61,169 nucleotides of DNA from Bacillota bacterium (GCA_023424965.1 JAFADI010000101.1:1-61169), one strand, 5' to 3'. Numbered from the stretch's first letter, positions 50,445 to 59,576 are shown. Notes: generated by a model not told the origin, from the sequence alone. Translations and numbers: made by a program.

Positions 50445-50489
50445 ACTGTTAGAAGTGGATATTGAATTAGTAAAAATTGTGTAAATTGT
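50445..50489 (-). repeat. 45-bp leader repeat, copy 1
   Basis: This stretch matches 54945-54989 at 41 of 45 bases. It lies upstream of the 53-residue gene. The copy at 54945 is joined directly to a terminator-like hairpin with no gene between. Confidence 0.8.
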
Positions 50490-50847
50490 CTCTGTGGTGT
50501 ATCAAGTTGAAAGTATAAGGTATCGGGAACAAAAAGCTGTCATAGCAGCCCTTTTCTTCCTACTCAATGTATGCAATACTTTTTTAATTGTTGCTTATAA
50601 GTTAAATCCTGTCGGATACGATTTTTAACAGAAAAAAAATAGAAATTAAAACTCACGTTAACAAAGAAACAGTAAACTATCCTTAGGTAACCCGATACGA
50701 CAAAACATAATAATAGGAGTGACCTGACACTGGCCATTACTTGAACAGCAAATGCAAGTTAAAAAATGCTTTGCTTTTTGTGTCTCTATATGCTTCGCCG
50801 GTATCAAGGGTATCATATTACAATTGCTAAAGTAAAGGGGAGAACCA
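50490..50847 (+). other. Intergenic region upstream of the soluble chemoreceptor gene
   Basis: No open frame with a ribosome site is evident here. The clearest element is a flagellar-type promoter at 50673-50698; the rest is AT-rich. Confidence 0.5.
50673..50698 (+). promoter_or_regulatory. Sigma-D (flagellar) type promoter
   Basis: TAAA (50673-50676), 14 bases, then CCCGATAC (50691-50698) closely resembles the TAAA-N15-GCCGATAT consensus of SigD/FliA. The chemoreceptor-type gene starts 150 bases downstream. Confidence 0.65.
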
Positions 50848-51915
50848 ATGACGAAAAAGAGGCCGATTCTCTTATGGAACAAAATTGTAACCATCCTCAC
50901 GAGAAACAAAGCTTCCGGGGCAGAGAATACCGAGGAAGCAGCTCCTGGGGTTGCATCTCCTGCGAATGATGAGAAGACGGAAACATTTGTGACCTGCACG
51001 AAGGAAATCAATGAATTTATACATGTTTCTTCCACAGAAATTATCCAAGAAATAAGCAGTATTCAAAATGGAGTGGAGAAGGTGTCCGTTGCCACCTCCG
51101 AGCTCGCCAGGGGGGCTATGGATAATTGCGATTCCATCGAACAGGCGAATGTTTCCAGCCGAAGTATCGTACAGAGCGTGGAGAAGGTCACCGACAATGT
51201 TCTGGTATCGGTGGAAATGCTGAAGCAGGCGAATATAGCCATCGAGCAAGGTCATTTGATGCTCCAGATGCAAAAAGAAGCCATGGTAAAAAATAAAGAG
51301 GCGGTGGAGCATCTGGCTGCTTCTATGGAAAATGTGAAGCAAAAGGCCATCCGTATAAAAAAGATTACAAAGGTTATTGACGGTATTGCTCAACAAACCA
51401 ACCTGTTGTCTCTGAATGCTTCCATAGAGGCAGCCAGAGTGGGAGAACAGGGAAAAGGCTTTGGGGTCGTAGCCCAGGAAATCTGGAAACTGGCCGACGA
51501 TTCCAAAAAACAGGCAACGGAAATCAACAAAATGGTTTATGACATTAATGAGGCGATTTCTGTTGCTTATTCCGACATAGAAATGTCCAAAACAGTAGTC
51601 CAGAATCAAGGGCAGGTCGTAGACGGTGTCACCACCTCTTTCAATACCATTGCCCAATCCGTTGTACAGATAGACAATGACATCAACGGTGTTTTGGCCG
51701 AAAATAGAACTCTGGAGGATAATATTAGGGCTGTACAGTCGCGTTTTGAAAATATCAGCGCTGTTTCCCAGCAGACGGCGGCTTCCACCGAGCAGGTTTC
51801 CAGCACGATTGGAGAGCAGGCCGCTTACATAAAAAGCGTTAGTCTTAAGATTCATGAGCTTAATAATATGGCCGAGGAAATGAAAAGAATTATTGAAGAA
51901 TACGAAGCCGATTAG
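50848..51915 (+). CDS. Soluble methyl-accepting chemotaxis-type signalling protein
   Basis: This 355-residue protein lacks membrane helices. An N-terminal basic and low-complexity stretch (about 45 residues) is followed by a coiled-coil signalling domain with the hairpin tip QQTNLLSLNASIEAARVGE near residue 187, a small variation on the usual sequence, and a C-terminal EEMKRIIEEYEAD. Cytosolic receptors of this type sense internal signals or associate with protein partners. The STAS-like gene 72 bases downstream on the same strand may be a partner. A flagellar-type promoter lies upstream. GGGGAG precedes the ATG. Confidence 0.88.
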   Translation: MTKKRPILLWNKIVTILTRNKASGAENTEEAAPGVASPANDEKTETFVTCTKEINEFIHVSSTEIIQEISSIQNGVEKVSVATSELARGAMDNCDSIEQANVSSRSIVQSVEKVTDNVLVSVEMLKQANIAIEQGHLMLQMQKEAMVKNKEAVEHLAASMENVKQKAIRIKKITKVIDGIAQQTNLLSLNASIEAARVGEQGKGFGVVAQEIWKLADDSKKQATEINKMVYDINEAISVAYSDIEMSKTVVQNQGQVVDGVTTSFNTIAQSVVQIDNDINGVLAENRTLEDNIRAVQSRFENISAVSQQTAASTEQVSSTIGEQAAYIKSVSLKIHELNNMAEEMKRIIEEYEAD

Positions 51916-51987
51916 ATTAGAATAGCTTTGTACGGATTTTGGAACCCAACAACCATATCTATTATATGAACAAGGAGGCAATGTCAG

Positions 51988-52380
51988 ATGAGTGTAACTT
52001 CCGGAACATTTTTAATGAGCGTGGATGAGGAAAAAAAGACTTTTGTAGCTTTTGCGGAGGGATTGTTTGATTTTGAAAAAGGAACCGAATTTTGCGAAGC
52101 CTTTATGGGTGCTGCACACAGCATTTCTGATCAAAATGAATATACCCTCATTGTGGATGTTAAAGATGTCAAACCCTCGTCGCCACAAGTGCAGGAGGCT
52201 CTTTCCAATGCAATGGCTCTGTATGCCACCGATGAATTTCATTTCAAAAAGAGGTTTATGACCAAACTATCGTCGGCCATCGCTCAATCGCAGATCGTCA
52301 GATTAGCCAAGTCCATCCCCGGTTTCGAGCAAAAGATAGCCTTCGTAGACACGAAGGAAGAAGCGCTGAGCCAAATCTAA
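51988..52380 (+). CDS. STAS-like small protein
   Basis: This 130-residue protein has the alternating strand-helix pattern of STAS-like proteins: KTFVAFAEGLFDFEKGTEFCEAF, YTLIVDVKDVKPSSPQVQEALS and KIAFVDTKEEALSQI at the end. No conserved phosphorylatable serine could be placed with confidence. It follows the soluble receptor gene, so it may be an accessory or adaptor of that receptor. AAGGAGG lies six to eight bases before the ATG. A long hairpin terminator follows. Confidence 0.6.
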   Translation: MSVTSGTFLMSVDEEKKTFVAFAEGLFDFEKGTEFCEAFMGAAHSISDQNEYTLIVDVKDVKPSSPQVQEALSNAMALYATDEFHFKKRFMTKLSSAIAQSQIVRLAKSIPGFEQKIAFVDTKEEALSQI

Positions 52381-52471
52381 ACCCACAGGATATCAGCGAA
52401 AGGGTCCTTCACATGAGCCATATAATGTAAAAATCAAGGAATTGACTGCGCTATATTGCACAAATTGTGAG

Positions 52472-52533
52472 GATGCATAAAATCAGCTTGCCATGTGTCC
52501 CTGGGGAAATTCGGCAAGCTGATTTTATGCATC
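52472..52533. terminator. Hairpin with perfect 21-base arms
   Basis: The arms 52472-52492 (starting GATGCATAAAATC) and 52513-52533 are exact complements with a 20-base loop. The arms contain AAAA and TTTT at symmetric positions, so the element can terminate in both directions. It stands alone in the 313-base gap between the STAS-like gene and the converging chemoreceptor; the remainder of the gap shows only a weaker G-rich hairpin at about 52630-52670. Confidence 0.75.
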
Positions 52534-52693
52534 TAAACAGACGGTCCGTGGCCGGGCTGCGATTCATTGATGGCAGCTATATCGGCTAGATTGTATAGGA
52601 AGATCCCCGAATCCCCCATACACAATCTCTACCTGAGGGAAGAGAGCCCTTTACCGGCCCTTTTCCCTGGAATTTTGTCTTTGGTAGGAATTC

Positions 52694-54799
52694 TTATATT
52701 TTAAATTCCAGCATCAGCTCCACCAGCTTACCGGAACCTTGTTTTATATCACCGGATTGAGAAATTACATTATTGGCCCTTCCGACCACCGTATTGATAT
52801 TTCCTGCAACATTGGAGATTTCCAGCGCACCCTCGCTGGTCGCCCTTGTGACTTCGTGAATGGCTTGCAGCATGTTTTGTATGGATCCCGAAATTTCCTC
52901 CGTCGTTGCGCTCAGGTCGGTCACCAACGCGTTGACAAAATCCGCGTCTTCGCTGTAATTTTCACCTGTCTGTACAAACAGCTCATAGTCCTTCATCACC
53001 TGGCTGTTCATGAAGCCCAATGCCTGATTTGAACTTTCGGTCAAGGCATTTACCGCCGATATGACCACTTTTGTCGAAGCCTGTATTTCATTGACCGTTT
53101 TCTTTGAATCCTCCGCCAGCTTTCGGATTTCATCGGCCACTACGGCAAAACCCTTGCCTGCCTCCCCGGCCCTGGCGGCTTCTATCGCCGCATTGAGCGC
53201 CAGCAAATTGGTTTGTGCGGCAATTCCCAGGACAGCCTCGGATAAGACATTGATTTTCTCAATGGCTTTTGAGTTTTCAATGGCTCCCCTGAGCTTTTCT
53301 TCAATATTTATTCGTACACTGCTGGCAATTTTCTGGGATTCCCGGGCATTTCCTTTTAATTTATCCGCCCTTTCTCTTATCTGTCCGGCGGAGATCGCAC
53401 CTTGCTGCGCTTTATCCGCGATGGATTCGATGGCCTGGCTTATTTCGGCGGAGGTGGCATTCATCTCCTGGGCCGATGCCGCCGTTTCCTCCATCGCTGC
53501 AGACACTCCTTCGATGATTGTGGATACTTCATCGATCTGTTTATTCAATTCCAGAATATATTTTTCCGAATCTGCCGTCAGGCCTTCCACCTTCTTCGCC
53601 TCACCCATAACACTGCTCACTAACTTTTTCATCGAACTTTGCAGTACGATAATCGCTCTGAGCAAGTGGCTTATTTCATCCTCATGCTTTAGATAATCTT
53701 CCGGTACCTTCTGTCTGAAGTCTGCGCCGGCAAATTGCTGCAAATGGTTTGAGGCCATGATCACCGGCTTTACCGTTTTTCTTACCGCAATAAAGACTCC
53801 AAGGATTGAACCCAGCAGCGTTACGGCACTGATGATCAAAACCAGGGTCAAAATTTCATGGTACACTTGATATACGCTTCCACCGGGAATTATTGAAGCA
53901 AATGCCCAAGAGGTATCAATCCCGTCCACACGGACAGGCTTGTAAACCTTCAAAGCCGGCTGCCGTGTCGATGCCGTCATTTCATAAGCAATGTAATCCT
54001 GCCCGGAAGATATGCGGTCTACGATCTTTTGGGCCTCTTTGTCTATGTCGGTTATTTTTTTCGTGACGTTTTCAGGCTTTGCACCGTTGGCTACATACGT
54101 CCCCTGGTCCGTTAAAATAATTGCATATCCCCCCATGGGCTTAATCTTGCTGATTAAATCCTGCAGGTATGAGATTTCAATATCAAAAGAAACGACGCCA
54201 AGGAATTTACCGTTATCCAGGATGGGATTTACGATGGATACCATCAAAACATTTTTCCCATTTACTTCATAGGTGGTGGGTTCCGTTAAATAGGCTTTAT
54301 GTGTACTTTTAGGTATGTCATACCACTGCATGTCCGTCTCCTGGTTATAAGCAGCTTCCACGTGGTAATTCCCGCCGTCCCTTGTCACATACGGAATAAA
54401 CAGCCCTTTATCGCCATACCTTGGGTCTCCTGTAAACTCCGTATCCCTGCCGTCAAAGGCATTGGACTCATACGCCACCGTAACGCCGTATATCCCCGGA
54501 TGCTCCCCGAGGATGCTCTTCTCCAGAGTTATGACATAGTCTCTTGTGGCCAGATTGGATTTCCTCAAGCTTTCCACATTCTCAAGCAGTGTCCTGCTCA
54601 AAATATTCACCACATTGAAATCATTTTCAATCTCCTTGCCGTTTGAAATTGAAACCTGTTCGGCCAGCATTTCCGCCTGGGTATAGCTGTTGGACCGTAC
54701 GATGTACGATACGGAAAACACAATGACCGCAATGCTTATGATGATGATTACTCCCACTAACAAGCTTATTTTGTGCGTATATGGAATTTTCTTCAACAT
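52694..54799 (-). CDS. Methyl-accepting chemotaxis receptor with dCache sensor
   Basis: This 701-residue protein has one N-terminal helix (about residues 13-36), an extracellular dCache-type domain (about 40-310) with WYDIPKSTHKAYLTEP and GVVSFDIEISYL, a second helix near 318-342, a HAMP-like segment and a signalling domain with the tip QTNLLALNAAIEAARAGE. The W-Y ... D pattern in the sensor resembles ligand pockets of dCache receptors for amino acids or amines, but the ligand is not assigned. The ATG at 54799 has AAAGGTG six bases upstream; GTG at 54808 is the alternative. Its upstream region is a partial duplicate of that in front of the CheY gene. Confidence 0.9.
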   Translation of the reverse strand: MLKKIPYTHKISLLVGVIIIISIAVIVFSVSYIVRSNSYTQAEMLAEQVSISNGKEIENDFNVVNILSRTLLENVESLRKSNLATRDYVITLEKSILGEHPGIYGVTVAYESNAFDGRDTEFTGDPRYGDKGLFIPYVTRDGGNYHVEAAYNQETDMQWYDIPKSTHKAYLTEPTTYEVNGKNVLMVSIVNPILDNGKFLGVVSFDIEISYLQDLISKIKPMGGYAIILTDQGTYVANGAKPENVTKKITDIDKEAQKIVDRISSGQDYIAYEMTASTRQPALKVYKPVRVDGIDTSWAFASIIPGGSVYQVYHEILTLVLIISAVTLLGSILGVFIAVRKTVKPVIMASNHLQQFAGADFRQKVPEDYLKHEDEISHLLRAIIVLQSSMKKLVSSVMGEAKKVEGLTADSEKYILELNKQIDEVSTIIEGVSAAMEETAASAQEMNATSAEISQAIESIADKAQQGAISAGQIRERADKLKGNARESQKIASSVRINIEEKLRGAIENSKAIEKINVLSEAVLGIAAQTNLLALNAAIEAARAGEAGKGFAVVADEIRKLAEDSKKTVNEIQASTKVVISAVNALTESSNQALGFMNSQVMKDYELFVQTGENYSEDADFVNALVTDLSATTEEISGSIQNMLQAIHEVTRATSEGALEISNVAGNINTVVGRANNVISQSGDIKQGSGKLVELMLEFKI

Positions 54800-54866
54800 T
54801 GTTTTCACCTTTACTATTAAATTTGCAAAACGTTGAGCACCGAAGACTTTTTATCCGTTTGAACGT

Positions 54867-54921
54867 GTTTAATAAGAATTTCACCTGGATTCCAGCTTAT
54901 AGAGGGCAAAAAATAAAGCCC
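54867..54921 (-). repeat. 55-bp upstream repeat, copy 2
   Basis: This is the partner of 50178-50233, lying upstream of the dCache receptor gene. It directly follows, on the minus strand, a terminator-like hairpin (AGCCCTTATTAT ... ATAATAAGGGGCT, 54917-54943). Confidence 0.65.
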
Positions 54922-54944
54922 TTATTATTTGATAATAAGGGGCT

Positions 54945-54989
54945 ACTGTTAGAAATGGATATGGAATTAGTAAAAATCATGTAAATTGT
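54945..54989 (-). repeat. 45-bp leader repeat, copy 2
   Basis: This stretch is identical to 50445-50489 at 41 of 45 bases. The stop codon and last eight codons of the DUF1848 gene lie within it, so that gene ends in duplicated sequence. Confidence 0.8.
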
Positions 54990-55923
54990 GTCTATTTGTG
55001 AATAAGCTCTGTTGGGTTATTTGGTTGGAGCCGACTTTCCTGCATACCGGTTTTTCGCCTTCACGGAGCTCTCCCATAAGCAGTTCCCCCGCAGGATCGT
55101 GCCTGTTGCCGCTGTTTTTTGCGGACATTGCGCTGTGGCTGGCATAGCAGTAGATACAGCCGGTCTTACAGGTGCCGTATGCTCCGATATCGATGCTCTC
55201 GCAGCATCCGCAGCCCTCCCGCTGGTTTTTATCCGCCTTGACCTTCAACGGGGCCCCGCATATCCGCTCAATAACACCTTGATCGATGCAGGAAGCTTTT
55301 GCAATTCCGTACGGCGATAAATCAATCTTTTCACAGCAGGCCTTTGCGGCAAGCCCGCAGGCCCTGGCCTGCTCCCCGATAAATGCGGCGAGCTCCGCAA
55401 TTTCATCCTCGCCGGCCTCACGGAGCAGGGGTGCTTTCAATTTGGCATACATGTCGACGAAGCTGATTGTCACACTTTCCGTATAGCCGCACAGCTTCTC
55501 GCACATTCTTGCAAACTGCTCCTTGTGGTAAGGGATACTGAGGGTATCATTGAAAACAATGGGGTCGTACCGCCACAGGACACGGCTTTTTCCTATGGCG
55601 CGGCTCAACCTTATAAAGGTGTCCTCGATGCCGGTTTTGCCGCGCAGCCCCTTTTCAACCGACGGGTCATAGGGTGTGATGGTGAACTGAAAGTAATACC
55701 TGTATCCCATGCCGTCAAGGACTTCAAGCTTGTCCAGCATATTTGCGGCATCCTTTGTCCAGAATACAATGCAGTCCACATCCCCCGGCGACAGGGGTAT
55801 TTTACTGATTTGCGCGGGATTCATGGGATTGCGGACCAGCACATACCCTGCCTGAATGCGGTTCATAAACCATTCGGAATAATGGCAGGGTATATCCGTT
55901 CTCCGTGAAGCAGACAGGATCAT
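54967..55923 (-). CDS. DUF1848 family protein with Cys-rich motif
   Basis: This 318-residue protein fits the DUF1848 family: it opens MILSASRRTDIPCHYSEW, has VRNPMNPAQISKIPLSP and DCIVFWTKDAANML near residue 60, YFQFTITPYDPSVE near 90, and ends with a cysteine cluster, CGCCESIDIGAYGTCKTGCIYCYA near 265, which resembles a metal or Fe-S site. The function is unknown; a radical-SAM-like reaction has been supposed because of the cysteines. The ATG at 55923 has GGGAGGG upstream, and 90 further in-frame codons beyond it look non-coding. The C-terminal residues lie in the 45-bp repeat. Confidence 0.78.
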   Translation of the reverse strand: MILSASRRTDIPCHYSEWFMNRIQAGYVLVRNPMNPAQISKIPLSPGDVDCIVFWTKDAANMLDKLEVLDGMGYRYYFQFTITPYDPSVEKGLRGKTGIEDTFIRLSRAIGKSRVLWRYDPIVFNDTLSIPYHKEQFARMCEKLCGYTESVTISFVDMYAKLKAPLLREAGEDEIAELAAFIGEQARACGLAAKACCEKIDLSPYGIAKASCIDQGVIERICGAPLKVKADKNQREGCGCCESIDIGAYGTCKTGCIYCYASHSAMSAKNSGNRHDPAGELLMGELREGEKPVCRKVGSNQITQQSLFTNRHNLHDFY

Positions 55924-55955
55924 TTCATTCCCTCCCGGTACCTTCAGAGTCCTAA

Positions 55956-57260
55956 TTACGCCCTTTTCTTTTGCAGGTAATAGAATACGGGGAGCCCCAC
56001 CAGTGTGATCCCGATCCCGATGAAGGATCTGACGGGATCGGAAGCAATGGTGCTGGCCAGTATATAAACGCCTCCCACGACGCCCACGATGGGAGTTATG
56101 GGATAAAGGGGCACTTTGTACAAGCCTTTTTGCAAAGGCGCTCTCCTCCTCAGAAGGAAGACCCCGAACACGCCCATGGTAAAGAATATCCACAAAACAA
56201 ACACCAGCAAATCCGTCAGCATGTTAAACGTGCCGGAGAAAATGTAGACAACCGCTAAAAGGCTCTGAAAAATCAATGCGTTTGCCGGCGTCCTGAACCT
56301 GGGATGAATTTGTCCCAGCACCCGGGAGAAGGGAAATTGCTTTTTCTCCCCCATGGCCTGCGGAACCCTGGCAGCCGTCATCAAATAGCCGTTGAGGGAA
56401 CCGAAAACCGAAATCATTATCCCCACCGTGATAAAGGCCCCTCCCCCATTGCCGAAGAGAACTTCCGCCGCATCCGCCCCGGGCATTTTGGAAGCTGCGA
56501 TCACATCATAGGGAAGCACTTTGAATATTGCAATATTAAACACCACATATACAAGGATGACAAAGATTACTCCGATGGATATAACCCTGGGAAGGGTTTT
56601 GGCAGGATTTTTAACTTCACCGGCCATATTCGTCACGCTTATCCAGCCGTCATAAGCCCAGAGCGTCCCCAGGATGGCCATTCCAAAGCCTGCGCCCGAT
56701 ATGGAGCTGCTTATGCCGTCAAAACCGGGAGCCGCCTTGGAAAGAAGGCCAAAAGCCACAATCGCTGCGATGGGAACCAGCTTTCCCACGGTTGCCAGGG
56801 TCTGGATCACTCCCCCGCATTTTGTAGCGATCACATTCATGATCAGAATAAAAGCCAGAACTGCCACTGCAAGCAGCTTTTGCTGCAGGTCATCCATGGG
56901 GAGAAAGAATCTGGCATAGGTGGCAAAAGCAATGGTCTGTGCCGCCACGGAAGCCGGATAGGAGATGACCGTCTGCACCCATCCCAGAAGGAAGCCGAAG
57001 ACTCGCCCATACAGTTCTTCCAGATAGGTATAAAGTCCGCCGGGCCTGGGTATGGCTGCCGCAATCTCCGCTACGGACAGAGCGGAGGCCAGGGTGATTA
57101 CACCGCCGGCCACCCAGGCCAGGATGCTCATCCAGGGTGTCCCCGCATTGCTTAAAACCACACCCGGTTTCAAGAAAATCCCCGAGCCGATGATCATACC
57201 TACAACGATAGCCATCGCCTCAATGAATGTTACCGATCTTTTCAACGAGTACGCTTGCAT
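55956..57260 (-). CDS. APC-family amino acid permease
   Basis: This protein of about 434 residues has twelve predicted helices and the APC-superfamily start region FIEAMAIVVGMIIGSGIFLKPG, GGLYTYLEELYGRVFGFLLGW near 90 and AVPRPGGLYTY-like sequence. It most resembles LAT-type exchangers or amino-acid/polyamine permeases; the substrate is not evident. The start at 57260 is chosen by family alignment and a GGA seven bases upstream; an ATG at 57287 is possible. The stop lies 32 bases before the DUF1848 start. Confidence 0.85.
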   Translation of the reverse strand: MQAYSLKRSVTFIEAMAIVVGMIIGSGIFLKPGVVLSNAGTPWMSILAWVAGGVITLASALSVAEIAAAIPRPGGLYTYLEELYGRVFGFLLGWVQTVISYPASVAAQTIAFATYARFFLPMDDLQQKLLAVAVLAFILIMNVIATKCGGVIQTLATVGKLVPIAAIVAFGLLSKAAPGFDGISSSISGAGFGMAILGTLWAYDGWISVTNMAGEVKNPAKTLPRVISIGVIFVILVYVVFNIAIFKVLPYDVIAASKMPGADAAEVLFGNGGGAFITVGIMISVFGSLNGYLMTAARVPQAMGEKKQFPFSRVLGQIHPRFRTPANALIFQSLLAVVYIFSGTFNMLTDLLVFVLWIFFTMGVFGVFLLRRRAPLQKGLYKVPLYPITPIVGVVGGVYILASTIASDPVRSFIGIGITLVGLPVFYYLQKKRA

Positions 57261-57439
57261 AAAAAATCCGAATTCCTTCCGGCCCATAAGAATAATGTCA
57301 GGATTCCAGGCACTCGTTATGGGCCAAGCACGGTCCTGGGAATATGCGGAAAGCCTTCCCCATATTCCCCTGTACAACCGTATAATTATACTTTATATCC
57401 ATCATTTTTTCAATCGGTGATTATGCAAGATTCCTACCT

Positions 57440-58339
57440 TTAGGCCTCGGCCCTTTCAATTCCCAGGCGTGCTCTTTCCAGGGCCTCCAGGTCGAATTTC
57501 TTCATTTTGAGAAAAGCTTCGGTGACCCTCCGGATTTCCTCTTTTGACCCATTGAACAAAACCGCGTCCATGTCCTCCGGAACAATCTGCCACGACACTC
57601 CGAATTTGTCCTGTACCCATCCGCATTGTTCCGCTTCGGGCACGGCGGAAAGCTTGTCCCAGAAGTAGTCAATCTCTTTCTGATCCTTACAGTTTACAAC
57701 CAATGAAAATGCTTCATTGAAGGTGAAATCTACGTCAAAGCCATTGTCCATCGCTGAAAAATCCATGCCGCCAAGTTTGAAAGCGGCGTAATTCACCTTT
57801 GCCTTCGGTGACGCCGCTTCTCCCTCCCCATACCTGCTGATGAGGCCTATTGCCGAATCTTCAAACACCTCTGTGTAGTACTTTACCGCTTCCTCCGCTT
57901 TTCCGCAGGCATCCTTTGAGAAAAGAAAATTGGGGGTGATTTTCCGGGCAGCCTCGCCATTGTCTGTGAGCATCAGCTGCCAGGACAGGCCGTACCGGTC
58001 CTGAACCCAGCCATACCACTTGCTGAAAGGGTATTCCCCAAGGGGCATCAATTCGGTTCCACCGTCGATCAAGGCCTTCCATTTGGTATTGACTTCTTCT
58101 ACGGAATAACAGGCTACCATCAGGGAAATCGACGGATTGAACTTAAAGTAGGGACCTGCACTTATTGCCATGAATTGCTGGCCGGCCAGTTCAAAGCTCA
58201 GCATTTCCGCATCTCCCGAAGGCGTGTTTTCCAGAACAGTGGTATTGAGCACTTTGGACCCGTCAAATAAGCCGATATAGAACAGGGCGGCTTCTTTCGC
58301 TTCCTTGTCATACCATAAATGAGGAACTATTTTCTGCAT
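57440..58339 (-). CDS. Tandem VOC (PhnB/3-demethylubiquinone-type) protein
   Basis: This 299-residue protein holds two related vicinal-oxygen-chelate domains of the PhnB type. The first starts VPHLWYDKEAKEAALFY and ends WVQDRYGLSWQLM; the second starts PNFLFSKDACGKAEEAVKYY and ends WVQDKFGVSWQIVP. Such proteins are common and mostly uncharacterised; the two-domain form arose by internal duplication. A further helical tail carries a conserved EEIRRVTEAFLKMKKFD. GAAGGAGG precedes the ATG at 58339. It stands alone. Confidence 0.85.
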   Translation of the reverse strand: MQKIVPHLWYDKEAKEAALFYIGLFDGSKVLNTTVLENTPSGDAEMLSFELAGQQFMAISAGPYFKFNPSISLMVACYSVEEVNTKWKALIDGGTELMPLGEYPFSKWYGWVQDRYGLSWQLMLTDNGEAARKITPNFLFSKDACGKAEEAVKYYTEVFEDSAIGLISRYGEGEAASPKAKVNYAAFKLGGMDFSAMDNGFDVDFTFNEAFSLVVNCKDQKEIDYFWDKLSAVPEAEQCGWVQDKFGVSWQIVPEDMDAVLFNGSKEEIRRVTEAFLKMKKFDLEALERARLGIERAEA

Positions 58340-58496
58340 AGGGACCTCCTTCACAAGTCATAAACACTTTATGTCTATGATCATAATTAATCGTATTATC
58401 ATTATACCAATCGATCCCCCGGTTTAAACACCGGTTAAGTTTCGCTTGAAAACAGCTGCGGCAGTGACATATAATAGTGGATGACTTTACATATTA

Positions 58497-58505
58497 TGCT
58501 ATAAT
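58497..58505 (+). promoter_or_regulatory. Extended -10 promoter of the alcohol dehydrogenase gene
   Basis: TGC-TATAAT (58497-58505) fits an extended -10; no good -35 is seen. It is 36 bases upstream of the ATG. Confidence 0.5.
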
Positions 58506-58541
58506 GTCTAAATAAAGGATACCGGCAGGGAGGTCGCAAAA

Positions 58542-59576
58542 ATGAGGGCACAAGTACTGACAGGTTTAAACCGTGTAGAATTCCTGGAACGGCCTATGTC
58601 CAAACCTGAGCGTGGAGAATTAATCATAAAGGTAGAATTCTGTGGCATTTGCGGTACGGATGTCCACAGCTACCAGAACGGCTTGCACATACCCGTTGGT
58701 GCAGTGATGGGGCACGAATGTGTCGGAACTGTTTATGAAACCGCCGGCGGGGCCACCAGCTTCAAAGTGGGGGGTCGGGTGGTCATCAACCCCATGCCCC
58801 GGTGCGGCAAATGCCACTGGTGCAAAACAGGTCAATTTTCTTTATGTCCCCATGCGGCAAGCAGGGAAATCGGCATAACCCTTGAGAATGACGGTGGCTT
58901 TGCCGAGTTCGTAAAAATAAAATATCCCGAGGAGATGCTCCATCCCATTCCGGACACCCTCTCTTTTGAAGATGCCGCCCTGGCTGAACCCCTTGCCGTA
59001 TCACTCCACGGGGTCCGAATGTCCCGTCTGAAGATAGGCGATACGGCTCTCGTCATCGGCGCGGGAATGATCGGCCTGGGAGTCATCGAGTTTTTGAGGA
59101 TTGCAGGGGCAGGAAAAATCATCGTCGTTGAGATTTCTGAAAAAAAAGCCGAAATAGCCAGGTCTCTCGGCGCCAATTCCGTGATTAATCCCGCCCTGGA
59201 AGGAGAAGGCACTCTAGGGAAGATTCTTGAATTAACCGGCGGAATAGGCCCTGGCATTGTATTTGAATGCGGAGGAAATCCGGCAACCTTCCAATGTTCC
59301 ATTGACTATGTGCGAAGAGGCGGACAGGTGGTTCTCATTGGCTTTTGTGAAAAAGATGTTCCGGTAAACCCGCTTAAAATAATTCTCAAAGAAATCGAAA
59401 TGAAAGCAGCGCTGGGGTATTACGATGAATTTCCGCAGGTCATCGGCTTCCTCTCGGAAGGCAAAATCCATACCCGCAAATACATCACCGGCAGTATTCC
59501 TTTGCGTGACCTGGATGAAGGGATGAAAAGGATTATCAGCACCCCGGATATCATCAAGCTTCTGGTAAAGCCATAA
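58542..59576 (+). CDS. Zinc-dependent alcohol/polyol dehydrogenase, MDR superfamily
   Basis: This 344-residue enzyme is a medium-chain dehydrogenase. Catalytic zinc ligands are C37 and H58-E59 (GHE); the structural zinc site is C88, C91, C94 and C102 (RCGKCHWC ... LC). The NAD-binding motif is GAGMIGLGVIE near residue 173, followed by VVEISEKKAEIARSLGA. The family contains sorbitol, threonine and butanediol dehydrogenases; the sequence does not separate these. It is not in an operon. GGGAGG lies 10 bases before the ATG. Confidence 0.88.
   Translation: MRAQVLTGLNRVEFLERPMSKPERGELIIKVEFCGICGTDVHSYQNGLHIPVGAVMGHECVGTVYETAGGATSFKVGGRVVINPMPRCGKCHWCKTGQFSLCPHAASREIGITLENDGGFAEFVKIKYPEEMLHPIPDTLSFEDAALAEPLAVSLHGVRMSRLKIGDTALVIGAGMIGLGVIEFLRIAGAGKIIVVEISEKKAEIARSLGANSVINPALEGEGTLGKILELTGGIGPGIVFECGGNPATFQCSIDYVRRGGQVVLIGFCEKDVPVNPLKIILKEIEMKAALGYYDEFPQVIGFLSEGKIHTRKYITGSIPLRDLDEGMKRIISTPDIIKLLVKP

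Noticed and set aside
50872..51981. 369-codon minus-strand frame opposite the soluble chemoreceptor
   Set aside because: It is the antisense shadow of a well-supported receptor gene with a conserved signalling tip; the antisense protein shows no motif.
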